Assembly (NCBI GenBank): GCA_019637335.1
Contig: JAHBVV010000001.1
Span: forward strand, 875,440-939,439
From: Candidatus Hydrogenedentota bacterium
GTDB taxonomy: Bacteria > Hydrogenedentota > Hydrogenedentia > Hydrogenedentales > JAEUWI01
Length of the DNA stretch: 64,000 bases
Direction: 5' to 3'
Position 1 is the first letter of the stretch, and each line of letters starts with the position of its first letter. This document shows, piece by piece, positions 27,261 through 36,960 of the stretch. Under the pieces are notes generated by a model. That model was not told where the DNA came from. It worked only from the letters and a program-made list of their open reading frames with translations, and made no database searches. The position numbers and the translations under genes are program-made.

Positions 27261-28705
27261 CTGAAGTCTCTTTGCTCGCGCTTCTTGCCACACCGCTTCT
27301 GGCGGCCGTGGGGTGCATTCTGTTCGAACGAGGGTCAAGGGTCTTCGGCGTGGGGACGGGACTTGTCGAACTTCTCGCGCTGGCGTGCTTGATCGCGTCA
27401 CAAATTGACGCGGCCCCCTTTGAATACCGGATAGCGGGCTGGCCGGCGCCCCTGGGAATTCAGTTCTATGTCGACGGCCTGAGCCTGCTGATGCTGGTGA
27501 TGTCCGTGGCCGTCGGGCTCGGAATCGTGCTGTATGCCGGCGCCTATTTTCGCGGCGGTCACGGCGCGCCGGGGGGAAGCGGCCATTTCTATCCCCTTTT
27601 CTTGATCACCTGGAGCGCGCTTAATACCGTATTCGTATCCGGGGACTTGTTCAATTGGTATGTTACGCTTGAACTCTTGACGCTTTCCGCGGTCGGGCTC
27701 GTGGGCCTGTCAGGCGACGCCACGGGTACCCGGGCCGCACTGCGCTACCTGTTCGCGGCGCTGATTGCGTCGATGCTTTATTTGCTCGGGATTGGGATTC
27801 TTTATGGGCAGTATGGCGTCCTGGACTGGCGGGACATGGCGGCGGCGGCGGCGGCGGACGATGTTCCCACAACGGCCGGGGTGATGCTGATTACGACCGC
27901 TCTGGCGATCAAGACGGCGCTATTCCCGCTTCATTTCTGGCTCCCACAGGCGCACTCCGCGGCCCCCGCCCCGGTGAGCGCACTGCTCTCGGGGCTGGTG
28001 CTGAAGGCGTCCTTCTTTATTCAGCTTCGCATCTGGTCGCTTATCGTCCCGGGTCTGGACGAGCACGGTAAGGCGGCTCTGCTCCTGGCCTCTCTGGGCG
28101 CAATTGCGGTTATCTGGGGCTCGATGCAGGCCCTGCGCCAGAACCGGGCCAAGCTGATACTTGCCTACTCCAGCGTCGCGCAGGTCGGGTATTTCTTTTT
28201 CATCTACGCGATGGGGCCGGCGGGCGAAGCGCTGTTCGGGGGCCTGTATCTACTGCTGTCTCACGGCTTCGCCAAAGCGGGCGCATTCCTGGCGGTGGGC
28301 GCCCTTATGAAACGCGCCGGAAGCGACCTCGTCGGCGACTGGGGAGGGTTGGCCCGGCGTGAGCCGGTCCTTGTCCTGGCCCTTGCGCTGGCCGGAGTCA
28401 ATTTGATGGGGCTGCCGCCCAGCGGCGGCTTTATCGGCAAGTTTGTGCTGCTTTCGGCCAGTTTTGAGCAGGGCCAGATCATTTTCGCGATTGTGCTGTT
28501 GGCCGGCGGTCTGGCGGCGTCCATCTATGTTTTCAAGATGGTCGGCGCGACGTTGCTCACAAGTGAATCGGAGGATAGCGCGCCCGAACCGGAACTCTCC
28601 CCGGCGCTTCGCTGGGTACCGCTCGGGCTTTCGACGGTTTCGATCCTTCTTTGCTTCACGCCCGGTTACTTTCTCCGACTACTGCAATCCGGTCTCGCGA
28701 TCTAG
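27257..28705 (+). CDS. mrpD: Antiporter subunit D, first copy (NuoM/N-like)
   Basis: 482 residues, about 14 membrane helices, proton_antipo_M type. Key ion-path residues are present: Glu in FNWYVTLELLTLSAVGL, Lys in AIKTALFPLHFWLPQAHSAAPAPVSALLSG, and a second conserved Lys in LVLKASFF. Such subunits couple proton entry to Na+ movement. This one matches MbhH by gene order. A second antiporter subunit follows after 27 bases. Confidence 0.93.
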   Translation: MTEVSLLALLATPLLAAVGCILFERGSRVFGVGTGLVELLALACLIASQIDAAPFEYRIAGWPAPLGIQFYVDGLSLLMLVMSVAVGLGIVLYAGAYFRGGHGAPGGSGHFYPLFLITWSALNTVFVSGDLFNWYVTLELLTLSAVGLVGLSGDATGTRAALRYLFAALIASMLYLLGIGILYGQYGVLDWRDMAAAAAADDVPTTAGVMLITTALAIKTALFPLHFWLPQAHSAAPAPVSALLSGLVLKASFFIQLRIWSLIVPGLDEHGKAALLLASLGAIAVIWGSMQALRQNRAKLILAYSSVAQVGYFFFIYAMGPAGEALFGGLYLLLSHGFAKAGAFLAVGALMKRAGSDLVGDWGGLARREPVLVLALALAGVNLMGLPPSGGFIGKFVLLSASFEQGQIIFAIVLLAGGLAASIYVFKMVGATLLTSESEDSAPEPELSPALRWVPLGLSTVSILLCFTPGYFLRLLQSGLAI

Positions 28706-28732
28706 CCTGGCGAGCCGGCAAGGGCATTCCAC

Positions 28733-30214
28733 ATGTTACTCGTCTTGACGATAGCGAGCTCCCTCCTGGGGGGGGCCGCGATTTTCCTCCTGGGAGAACA
28801 CCGGGGCAGGTCGCGAACGTTCACCAACCTGGCGCTGGCCGTTTTCAAGGTCGCAATTATCCTGGTCATGCTCGTTGGCGCCGCGCGGGGCGAAACCTAT
28901 GAGCTGCGCGTGAGCTTGTTGCCGGGACTCGATTTCGTGCTGGAGGCCGATGCGCTGGCATTCCTGTTTGCGACCTTGTCCGCGGTGCTCTGGTTCCTTA
29001 CGACCATCTACGCTATTGGATACCTGGAGCACTCCCCGGGGCGAGCGCGGTTTTTCGGCTTTTTCGCCTGGTGTGTCTGCGCCACGACCGGGGTGGCCTT
29101 TGCCGGCAATCTGTTCACGTTTCTCGTTTTCTACGAAATGTTGACCCTGGCCACCTATCCACTTGTCGTCCATCGTGGTACGGAAAAAGCGATACAGGCG
29201 GGCAAAATCTATCTGGCGTACACCTTCATCGCGGGCGCGGTTCTTCTATTGGCAATCATATGGCTGCGAAGCATTGTGGGGCCCGTCGAATTCCACGAAG
29301 GGGGCGTTCTTAATGACTATGTTGATTCACATCGTCTGGAACTTCAACTGATTTTCGCGTTGCTGATTGCCGGGTTCGGCGTCAAGGCCGCCCTGTTTCC
29401 CCTCCATGGCTGGTTGCCTCAGGCCATGGTCGCGCCGGCCCCGGTCAGCGCGCTGCTGCATGCCGTTGCGGTGGTGAAGGCGGGAGGCTTCGGTATCGTC
29501 CGGACCGTATACGATGTTTACGGCATATCGACCGCGAACACGCTGGGCTTGCTTGCGCCGCTGTCCATTATCGCGAGCTTTACGATCATCTACGGATCGG
29601 CGCGCGCCGTGACACAAGACGACCTCAAGCGACGGCTGGCGTTTTCCACCGTGAGCCAGGTCTCGTATATCGCGCTCGGGGCCTCCATATTCGGCCCGGT
29701 GGCGACGGTTGGCGGCATCGTTCACATCGTTCATCAGGCCTTGATGAAGATCACTCTGTTTTTCGCGGCCGGCAATTTCGCCGAGACCCTTCATATTCAC
29801 AAAGTTTCGGAAATGGCCGGGGTGGGCAGGCGCATGCCCTGGACCATGACGGCGTTCACGGTCGCCGCCCTCGGGATGATCGGGATGCCGCCCTTCGCCG
29901 GGTTTGTCACCAAGTGGTATCTGGCGCAAGGCGCCTTGTCGGCTGGCCAGGATTGGGTGATACTCGTCTTAATTACCAGCGCCATCCTGAATGCGGCCTA
30001 TTTTCTGCCGATACTCTATACCGCGTGGTTCGAGAAACCGCTCGCGCATGCTTCGCACGAAGATCGGGGCGCCCACCGCTTCGAATGTCCGCTGAGCCTG
30101 CTTGCCCCGCCGTGTATCACCGCAGCGCTCGCGATCGCCGCGGGACTTTTCGCGGGGATGGAGTGGAGCCCGCTTGACTGGGCCAACTTCGTGATGGAAC
30201 TGGAGTACGAATGA
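28733..30214 (+). CDS. Antiporter subunit D-like, second copy
   Basis: 493 residues, about 14 helices, same superfamily as the previous gene but clearly diverged. Glu is kept in FLVFYEMLTLATYPLVVH, and Lys in GVKAALFPLHGWLPQAMVAPAPVSALLHAVAVVKAGGFG. An extended N-terminal segment with TIYAIGYLEHSPGRARFFGFF resembles MrpD/NuoL members of formate-hydrogenlyase-like complexes. The start ATG 28733 is not overlapped by the previous gene. It overlaps the next gene in ATGA. Confidence 0.92.
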   Translation: MLLVLTIASSLLGGAAIFLLGEHRGRSRTFTNLALAVFKVAIILVMLVGAARGETYELRVSLLPGLDFVLEADALAFLFATLSAVLWFLTTIYAIGYLEHSPGRARFFGFFAWCVCATTGVAFAGNLFTFLVFYEMLTLATYPLVVHRGTEKAIQAGKIYLAYTFIAGAVLLLAIIWLRSIVGPVEFHEGGVLNDYVDSHRLELQLIFALLIAGFGVKAALFPLHGWLPQAMVAPAPVSALLHAVAVVKAGGFGIVRTVYDVYGISTANTLGLLAPLSIIASFTIIYGSARAVTQDDLKRRLAFSTVSQVSYIALGASIFGPVATVGGIVHIVHQALMKITLFFAAGNFAETLHIHKVSEMAGVGRRMPWTMTAFTVAALGMIGMPPFAGFVTKWYLAQGALSAGQDWVILVLITSAILNAAYFLPILYTAWFEKPLAHASHEDRGAHRFECPLSLLAPPCITAALAIAAGLFAGMEWSPLDWANFVMELEYE

Positions 30215-31947
30215 TGGACCTACTTTTTCTGCAAGTCCTGTCGTTTTTGCTGGTTCTTGTGGGGCTGGTTTGGGCCATCTCGCCGCTGCGCCGGTTCGCC
30301 TGGCTTGTCAGTCTCGCGATTCCGTTGACGTGTATTGGCTGGACGTTCCTTTCTCCGGGGGAGATCACCCCGGCGCCCTGGTTTCTCATGGGCGCCCATT
30401 TCGGATTGGACGCCATCGGCCGCCCCCTCCTTGCGCTGACCGCGTCGATTTGGTTTGCGGCCGGGATTTACAGTCGGGGCTATCTCAAAAGCCAGCCGGA
30501 TTCACGGTTTTATTGGTTCTTCTTCAGCCTCACGATGGCCGGTAATCTCGGCCTGCTTGCCGCGCTGGATGCGGGCAGCTACCTCACCTGGTACACGATG
30601 ATGAGCGTTGCCGCCTACGGGCTCATAATCCATGATCGGAAGCCGGCGAGCATCCGGGCAGGCCGCGTTTATATGGCGTTGACCGTTCTTGGCGAGATGC
30701 TTATTTTCGCGGGCATCGCGTTTGCCGTCCGCGATAGCGCGTCGCTGCTCTTCGAAGATATTCGCCGCGGGGTTGCCGAGTCTCCCAATAAGACGCTTGT
30801 CGGCTTCCTCATCCTAACCGGATTCGGCATCAAGCTCGGTGTTATGCCGCTGCATTTCTGGCTACCCCTCGCCCACCCGGCCGCGCCCACGCCGGCAAGC
30901 GCCGTGCTGAGCGGTGTGATGATTAAGACGGGCCTCGTCGGCATGCTTCGGGTCCTGCCCTTCGGGGATGCCGGGTTCGAACTGCTCGGGCCAACCATGA
31001 TCGTGGCGGGGCTCGGCACGGCATTCCTGGCCGCGATCTTCGGGACGACGCAGTCAAACATAAAGGCGGTTCTTGCCTACTCCAGCGTCAGCCAGATGGG
31101 GCTGGTCACGACGGCCGCTGGCGCGGCGCTACTGGAACCGGGGTTGTGGATCGCACTTGCGCCTGCCCTGTTGTGGTTCGTGCTGCACCATGCGGTAGCG
31201 AAGGTGGCCCTGTTCATGGGATGCGGTGTGGTCGGTTTTCCCGCTGGCTCGGCGGCGCGCCGCATCGCAATTACCGCGGGCCTGGGCCTGGCCGCGCTGT
31301 CCATTGCCGGCCTGCCCTTGACGACAGGCTTCGTCGCTAAGCAAGGGCTGAAGTCCGCGCTCGGCCAGTCCGCCTGGGGGAGTATTTTCGACACCCTCCT
31401 GCCCCTCACCGGCATTACCACGACGCTCTTGATGGCGCGTTTCCTCTACCTGGCTCGCCCGAAAAACTCGGATTCGCCCGATCGCCTCCCCTTCAGTATG
31501 CTGGCCACCTGGGGCATCCTCACCGCCGGAGCGGGCATAAACTGGATTTGGGCGCAGCCCGCCGGTATTGTTTCAAAGGACTGGCTCAAGTTCACGCCAA
31601 CCTATGTCTGGACGGGGCTGTGGCCGATACTGGGCGCCGCTCTGCTGGCCGCCGCGCTCCTGCGCCTGTCTCCGGTCCGCAAACGGCTGTCACGCATCGA
31701 GGTCCCCCAGGGGGACCTGGTCGTCCCCATATCGTTCGCGGTCCGGGGCGTTTTGCGTGCGCTCGCGCAGGCGGGCCGCTGTTCTCAAGCGTGTTCAGCC
31801 TCAATGCGGCAACGTTTGTCGGGCCATATCCGTGATTGGCCCCGTTTACCGGCGTCCAGACTCGCGGCGTGGCTGGAATCGGAATACGCCTTGTTGCCGC
31901 TGCTCTGCGCCATCAGCCTCCTGATGGTGGCTATCCTTTTGGCCTGA
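30211..31947 (+). CDS. Antiporter-like subunit, third copy, Glu replaced
   Basis: 578 residues with about 14 helices plus a 90-residue cytoplasmic C-terminal extension that ends in one more hydrophobic segment (LPLLCAISLLMVAILL). The HFWLPLAHPAAPTPASAVLSG motif and the preceding Lys (GIKLGVMPLHFWLP) are kept. At the position of the essential helix-5 Glu (ELLTLS and EMLTLA in the two sisters) this protein has TWYTMMSVAAYG, so the acidic residue is lost. It may be structural or couple differently. It closes the operon; the next gene is convergent 110 bases away. Confidence 0.9.
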   Translation: MMDLLFLQVLSFLLVLVGLVWAISPLRRFAWLVSLAIPLTCIGWTFLSPGEITPAPWFLMGAHFGLDAIGRPLLALTASIWFAAGIYSRGYLKSQPDSRFYWFFFSLTMAGNLGLLAALDAGSYLTWYTMMSVAAYGLIIHDRKPASIRAGRVYMALTVLGEMLIFAGIAFAVRDSASLLFEDIRRGVAESPNKTLVGFLILTGFGIKLGVMPLHFWLPLAHPAAPTPASAVLSGVMIKTGLVGMLRVLPFGDAGFELLGPTMIVAGLGTAFLAAIFGTTQSNIKAVLAYSSVSQMGLVTTAAGAALLEPGLWIALAPALLWFVLHHAVAKVALFMGCGVVGFPAGSAARRIAITAGLGLAALSIAGLPLTTGFVAKQGLKSALGQSAWGSIFDTLLPLTGITTTLLMARFLYLARPKNSDSPDRLPFSMLATWGILTAGAGINWIWAQPAGIVSKDWLKFTPTYVWTGLWPILGAALLAAALLRLSPVRKRLSRIEVPQGDLVVPISFAVRGVLRALAQAGRCSQACSASMRQRLSGHIRDWPRLPASRLAAWLESEYALLPLLCAISLLMVAILLA

Positions 31948-32057
31948 CGGGCCGTCGTCCGGGCGGGCGTTCAGAGGGCGAATCGGCACACGGCGGTGAG
32001 TCACCGGAGGGATCCGATCTGCCCTTTTCTTCGGGCGATCGCGGCCGATTCGCCGCG

Positions 32058-33227
32058 TTACGCCCAGTTCCGAAGGGGGTGAGTACGGTTTTCGAGGGGC
32101 ATGGGGATCTGCGCGCCGGCGACATGGGATGCAAATACCGCCTGAATCATCTCTTGCACCGCGCGCCCGTCCTGAAGGCTGAGTTCCGGCCGGCGATCCG
32201 CCGCGATGGCCTCCAGCAGATCGTCGACGATGTAGCGGTAGCGGTTGTGCCCGCCCGTGTTTTCTGGCGCGGGGGCGCCGGGGAGCGGCAGCCACGCGGC
32301 GTCGGGAGCGGCGGCGTCCCACGTGGGGCTGTCGAGCCAGCGCGCTTCGAAGGTGGACCCGATCCGGATGGAAATGATTCCGCGGCTGCCGTGCAGATCG
32401 ATGCCAAAGCGTCCGCCGGCGCCTTCGGGATGTCGCGCGGAATCGAAGTACCCCGCGCGCCCGCCGGGGAAGGCGAACATCGCGTGTATGGTGTCGCCGA
32501 GGATGGGGCCGAGCGGTTCGGTGGCTTCGCGCACATCCCCCGGGCCCGCGGAGGCGCCGCCGGCGGTGATCGAGGCGGCGCAGCGCAAGGGATCGGCCTC
32601 CATGAAGAAGCGCATGAGATCGAGTACGTGGCTGCCGAGTACGATAAGGTCCTCCCCGCCGGAGCGGCGATCTTCCTTCCCACGGGTGCGGGCCTCGATC
32701 AGCGTGCCGATGAGCCCGTCATCCACGGCCTGTTTTACGTGCTGGAGGATGGCCGAACCGCGCACGTTGAACGCGATGGACCACTTGAGGTTTCGCGCCT
32801 CGATCGCGCCGATCATTTCGTCGGCTTCCGCCAGATCGGTGCAGAGGGGCTTCTCCATGAAACCGTGCGCGCCCGCTTCAGCACAGGCGAGCAGGTAGTC
32901 CCGGTGGTGGATGGTCCAGCGCGGGCCGACGGCGACGAGGTCGGGCTTTTCTTTTTCGAGCATCTCGCGGTAGTCCGCATAGGTGCGCTCGGCGCCGGAT
33001 TCCTCGGCATGTTTTGCACGGCCCGCCTCATCGGGGTCGGCCAGCCCGACCACGGCGATATTGTCGCGCCTGGAAAAGGCGAGGTGGAGACCGTGGCCGT
33101 AGCCGCCCTGGTTGCTGTCGCCGATGACGCAGGCGCGGAGTCTTTCCCCGGATTGGGCCCGCGCGGCGACGCCCGCCGGCAGGGCGAGCGCGGTTGAAAG
33201 CAGGAAAGCGCGTCGGTTCAGGTGCAT
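32058..33227 (-). CDS. Gfo/Idh/MocA-family oxidoreductase with export-type signal
   Basis: 389 residues. The N-terminus MHLNRRAFLLSTALALPAGVAARA looks like a Tat-type signal (RRAFL, hydrophobic, AxA). The Rossmann region has a variant glycine loop (CVIGDSNQGGYGHGLHLAF), followed by VGLADPDEAGR, VAVGPRWTIHHRDY and the EKP motif in GAHGFMEKPLCTDLAEADEM. GSHVLDLMRFF carries the usual His. Exported NAD-dependent members usually carry bound cofactor. The start at 33227 follows GGGAGA; the track-length N-terminus overlaps the upstream gene. It sits 49 bases after the URO-D-like gene, a likely operon. Confidence 0.9.
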   Translation of the reverse strand: MHLNRRAFLLSTALALPAGVAARAQSGERLRACVIGDSNQGGYGHGLHLAFSRRDNIAVVGLADPDEAGRAKHAEESGAERTYADYREMLEKEKPDLVAVGPRWTIHHRDYLLACAEAGAHGFMEKPLCTDLAEADEMIGAIEARNLKWSIAFNVRGSAILQHVKQAVDDGLIGTLIEARTRGKEDRRSGGEDLIVLGSHVLDLMRFFMEADPLRCAASITAGGASAGPGDVREATEPLGPILGDTIHAMFAFPGGRAGYFDSARHPEGAGGRFGIDLHGSRGIISIRIGSTFEARWLDSPTWDAAAPDAAWLPLPGAPAPENTGGHNRYRYIVDDLLEAIAADRRPELSLQDGRAVQEMIQAVFASHVAGAQIPMPLENRTHPLRNWA

Positions 33228-33276
33228 GTCGGGTTCTCCCTCTGTGCCGGTAACGGTGGCGGTTTCGGCGGGCCGG

Positions 33277-34491
33277 TCAGGCGCGATGGCCGGCCGCCGC
33301 GCGATACATCGCAACGACCTTCTCGCCCGGGATTTCCGCCAGTATATTGTGAATGGCCGCGAAAACAAAGCCGCCGTCCTGGCGCATGTATTCCACCACT
33401 TCGGCGACCTCCCGCTGTACCTCCTCCATGGAGCCGAGCGGGAGGGTGCGCTGGGTCTGCACGCCCCCGCCCCAGAGCGCGATGCGCCCGCGGGCCTTGT
33501 CCTTCCAGGCACGGTAGCCGCTATCACCGGCGGGCCATTGCACGGGATTGAGGACGTCGAAGCCGCTCTCAATGAAATCGTCGATCAGATCGTATATCGC
33601 GCCGCAGGAGTGCATAAAGGTCTTCACGCCGGGCGCATGACGGCGGACGGTATCGGTGATCCGGCGGTAGTAGGGCTTGAACAGCGTCCGGTAGGTTTCG
33701 GGCGAGGCGATGCAGTGCGACTGCGTGCCCCAGTCGTCCGAGGCGATGTGGTAGAGGTCGATGTAGGGATGCACCGCGTCGAGGAGTTCCGCGGTCTGTT
33801 CGGTGATGATGGTCGTGACGGTCTCGTGCAGTTCCGCGACGAATTCGGGCTCGGTCATGCAGAGGAGCGGAAACTGCGCGATGCCGGTGTAGCTCCCGAT
33901 GCCAAAGGGGCAGCCCAGGCCCCCGAAGAGAATGGCGCGGTCGGTGGATTCCCGCGCGCGCTGGCAGCGCTCCTTCACCGCGAGCAGGTCGGGCTTCCGG
34001 AGCCGGCCCCGATCCAGCGCCCCGGCCACCGCGCCGATGTCGGGCCGGGGAATGGCGCCGCTGAGCGATACGGGCTGCCCGCCGTGCGCCGCTTCGAAAA
34101 CATGGGCCGCGGGCGGCATCGTCAGGTCTCCCTGCGCGATAACGCCGTCCGCGCGCACGGTAAAGCGCTCGGGCCACCGAACCCGCGCGTCCAGACGCCC
34201 ATTGAAGTCGAACGGGCGCCACAGATCGTCCTGCGGGTAGACGTTGTTGATGTCGAGGCGCACGGTGGCGACGTCGCAATCGAGCGCGTCGAGCACATCG
34301 GGTTCCGGCAGGGCGAGCATCTGCGTGGTGTCGTGGACGCGGGGACGACGTGGCGGCAGGCCCAGGGCGGCGACCAGGTCTGGATACGCAAAACAACTGA
34401 TTCCTGAAGAATCCATGCCGCCGAGATCGAGAGGAATCCGGTCGGTCTCCTGGAAATTCAGCGCCGCCATCACCCGTTCGCGTCGCGTCAC
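33277..34491 (-). CDS. URO-D-like corrinoid methyltransferase family protein
   Basis: 404 residues of the uroporphyrinogen decarboxylase/MtaA superfamily. The start RRERVMAALNFQETDRIPLDLGG and the zinc-site segment TFMHSCGAIYDLIDDFIESGFDVLNPVQ (His-x-Cys) point to methylcobamide:CoM methyltransferase-like members rather than true HemE. The C-terminal NILAEIPGEKVVAMYRAA is also typical. GTG 34491 follows GGGAGG at nine bases; ATG at the later VMAAL is an alternative. In planctomycete-like genomes many such proteins of unknown substrate accompany sugar oxidoreductases, as here. Confidence 0.87.
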   Translation of the reverse strand: MTRRERVMAALNFQETDRIPLDLGGMDSSGISCFAYPDLVAALGLPPRRPRVHDTTQMLALPEPDVLDALDCDVATVRLDINNVYPQDDLWRPFDFNGRLDARVRWPERFTVRADGVIAQGDLTMPPAAHVFEAAHGGQPVSLSGAIPRPDIGAVAGALDRGRLRKPDLLAVKERCQRARESTDRAILFGGLGCPFGIGSYTGIAQFPLLCMTEPEFVAELHETVTTIITEQTAELLDAVHPYIDLYHIASDDWGTQSHCIASPETYRTLFKPYYRRITDTVRRHAPGVKTFMHSCGAIYDLIDDFIESGFDVLNPVQWPAGDSGYRAWKDKARGRIALWGGGVQTQRTLPLGSMEEVQREVAEVVEYMRQDGGFVFAAIHNILAEIPGEKVVAMYRAAAGHRA

Positions 34492-34629
34492 GTCTTGCTT
34501 CCTCCCGTGGCCACGCGGTGTGTTGCGGGCCTGGCGCAAGTATAGCGGAGCGGGCGGTCTCCCGGGTAGGCGGCGATGCGCTGAAACGCCGATGGCGCGC
34601 CGAAGCGCGCCACCGGGCGGGAAACGCAA

Positions 34630-36960
34630 TTAGCGACCCGGGATAATCTCCGGCCGGGGCGGGCCATCGTAGGGCCGGGCGCCCTTGGGATGGCCGAAGT
34701 CATCGGGCACGGACACCAGGTCCCGATCCTTGACCTCGGGCGGCAGGATCATGCCGTAATACCGGCCCATCCAGTAGTCTTCAAGCCAGCCGACGGCCGG
34801 GTAGGCGCCGCGACCGCCGCCGCTGCTGTCGTAGCGGATGGCGGAGCGGCTACCCCAGGCGGCCTGGGTCTCGCGGGGCAGGAGACCGCGCGTCCCCTTC
34901 GCGTAACTGACGTACCCGTCCTCCGTGTGGAGGTCATCGCGGTGGGAGTTCTTGTAACTGTGGCTTACGGGATCGAGGGGCCAGGAGCGCAGGTGCGCAA
35001 CGCCCTGATCGACTTCGCAGTCGTTTCCTGTGAGCCCGCCGTACATGAAGTTGAAGTAGGGCACCTTCTGCATGCGCATGACTTCCCAGTGCCGCTCGAT
35101 GGCACGCAGGTAGATCGAGCGGAGGTACTCGTCTTTCGTGTATCGCAGGAGCGGGTCAAAGCAGCGGAAGGCCAGCTCGTCGTCCCACGGCACGATGTAA
35201 TCGGGCGGGAAGGTCAGCTTCTCGCGGACCGTATACTTGTGGTAGTTCCAGTCGAGCAGTTGCTGCAGGCCCGCCTCGTAGGCGGGATCGCCGGTCAGGG
35301 CGTGCGCCGTGATGGCGTAGGCCTGGGCCTCCATGCCGTTGAGCCCGCGCGCGTAGTAGCCGTAGGGGCGCAGGAGGTAGTCCGGGTCCCATCGGCCCCA
35401 TCGCGTCGGCTTGCCGTCCATGTCGCGCAGGAGCCAGCCCTCGCCGATGATATGGTTCGTAATGCGGGCCAGGTGCGCCTTCGCACGCTCCTTCTCAGCG
35501 CCCTTCGCAGCCAAGTCATGGAAAAGGGCGACGGCGTAGTAGTGCGCGTTGACCTCGTCGCTCGACGTGTCGCCCTTCCAGCTCCACTTGCCGTCTTCGG
35601 TCGCATACCACTTCGCGGGCAGTCCGCCGGAGCCGCGCTCGGCGCGTTGCCCCTCATCAACGCCCTCGACCCAGATCGCCCGGGCGAAGAAACCTTCCTT
35701 CGGCGTGATCTGCTCCAACCACATCATCGCTTCGGCGGCGTCCACGGCGGCATCGCGCGCGGCCTTATCGCCGGTGACCGCGTACTTGTAGCTCATGGCG
35801 GCGAGGTAGTGGGCGGTGTGGCCGCCGTCGTTGTCGCTCACTTCGCGGAGCCAGCCGAGGTCTTTTCCGGCGTAGTAGAGGCGCTGGACGAAGCCGAGCC
35901 GCTTGAATCCCCACTCATCGAGCTGGCGCTCGTAGTAGTCGGCTTTTTTCAGCATCGTATACGGCTCGTAGCGGATAATGCCCAGGCCGGCGTTCGTGGC
36001 AATGCACACGACGTGGTCCCCGGCGACGATGTCGTTCACGTGGTCGCCCGGGAGCCAGTGATCCGCACCGAAGTACTGGAATTCCCCGTCCACGTGGCGT
36101 ATGGCGCCGGTGGTGGTTCCGATCCAGAGGTCCTTCGCGAACCCGGGCGCGGCGCAGGTGGTGTTGTTCGACGGGAGGCCGTCCTCGCCCGTGAGCACGG
36201 TCATGGCCATGCCCCGGAGCACCGCGAGCCCGCGATCGGTGGTTACAAAGAGGCGGCTGCCGAAACTCAGCATGTCCCGGGTTTCCGAAGAGGGCAGCGT
36301 GCCCCAGTCGATCGGATTGCGCCAGAACACAGGCCCGTCCAGCAGGGCGAGTTCGCCCTTCCGCAGCACGTAGAGCGTGCCGCTGTACGACGCGATACGC
36401 TGGATCGTGCCGATCTGAATGGGATCCGAGATGACTTGCGTTCCGTCTTCCATGATCAGCGTGGCGTCGGTCGAGAGATAGCCCGTGTCGGGCTTGATAT
36501 CGACCAGCGTGTTCTCTTCGAGGCGGTAGATGGCGTCGGCCGAGGCGAAGTGGATGTTGCCAAGGTGTAGCGTGGCGTCGACGGCGCGCACATCGCCGAG
36601 GCGTACCCACTGGTTGCCGCGCAACTCGTGCAGGCCGTCGTCCGCGGCGACGAAGAGGCGATCGCCAAGCCCCCACACGCCGCGCACCGGTTTGGGAGCG
36701 TTTAGCACGGTCGCCAGGCTGCCGGCCCTCAGGGTGTGGAGCGCGTCCGCGGCGACGGCATAGAGGACATCCTCATGCAGCGCCAGCGCGGTGACGGGGG
36801 CGTCCGTGAATATCTTCTCGGCGGATTCCTGGAGGTAGACTTCGTCGGCGGCGGGCGTCCAGAGCGGCGCCTCGGGGGAGGCGGAAAACGCTGGAGACGC
36901 GGCGGTGGAGACCGCAATGCACAACGCGGCCATAAGGCGGAGGGGCGGGTGAATAGACAT
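34630..36960 (-). CDS. Secreted beta-propeller plus (alpha/alpha) toroid protein
   Basis: 776 residues with a signal peptide (LRLMAALCIAVSTAASPAFS). Residues about 45-330 have repeated propeller blades of the two-component-regulator type (FVAADDGLHELRGNQWVRL, FVTTDRGLAVLRG, LPSNNTTCAAPGFAKDLWIG). Residues about 345-680 are helical with repeated aromatic pairs (YLAAMSYKYAVTGDKAARDAAVDAAEAMMWL, HALTGDPAYEAGLQQLLDWNYH), typical of an (alpha/alpha)6 toroid as in glycan-active enzymes. A catalytic residue cannot be assigned. ATG 36960 follows GGAG. Possibly a glycan hydrolase or lyase. Confidence 0.7.
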   Translation of the reverse strand: MSIHPPLRLMAALCIAVSTAASPAFSASPEAPLWTPAADEVYLQESAEKIFTDAPVTALALHEDVLYAVAADALHTLRAGSLATVLNAPKPVRGVWGLGDRLFVAADDGLHELRGNQWVRLGDVRAVDATLHLGNIHFASADAIYRLEENTLVDIKPDTGYLSTDATLIMEDGTQVISDPIQIGTIQRIASYSGTLYVLRKGELALLDGPVFWRNPIDWGTLPSSETRDMLSFGSRLFVTTDRGLAVLRGMAMTVLTGEDGLPSNNTTCAAPGFAKDLWIGTTTGAIRHVDGEFQYFGADHWLPGDHVNDIVAGDHVVCIATNAGLGIIRYEPYTMLKKADYYERQLDEWGFKRLGFVQRLYYAGKDLGWLREVSDNDGGHTAHYLAAMSYKYAVTGDKAARDAAVDAAEAMMWLEQITPKEGFFARAIWVEGVDEGQRAERGSGGLPAKWYATEDGKWSWKGDTSSDEVNAHYYAVALFHDLAAKGAEKERAKAHLARITNHIIGEGWLLRDMDGKPTRWGRWDPDYLLRPYGYYARGLNGMEAQAYAITAHALTGDPAYEAGLQQLLDWNYHKYTVREKLTFPPDYIVPWDDELAFRCFDPLLRYTKDEYLRSIYLRAIERHWEVMRMQKVPYFNFMYGGLTGNDCEVDQGVAHLRSWPLDPVSHSYKNSHRDDLHTEDGYVSYAKGTRGLLPRETQAAWGSRSAIRYDSSGGGRGAYPAVGWLEDYWMGRYYGMILPPEVKDRDLVSVPDDFGHPKGARPYDGPPRPEIIPGR

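Noticed and set aside
24835-31947. Membrane-bound hydrogenase or DabAB carbon uptake operon
   Set aside because: No NiFe large or small subunit and no DUF2309 (DabA) gene are present on either side.
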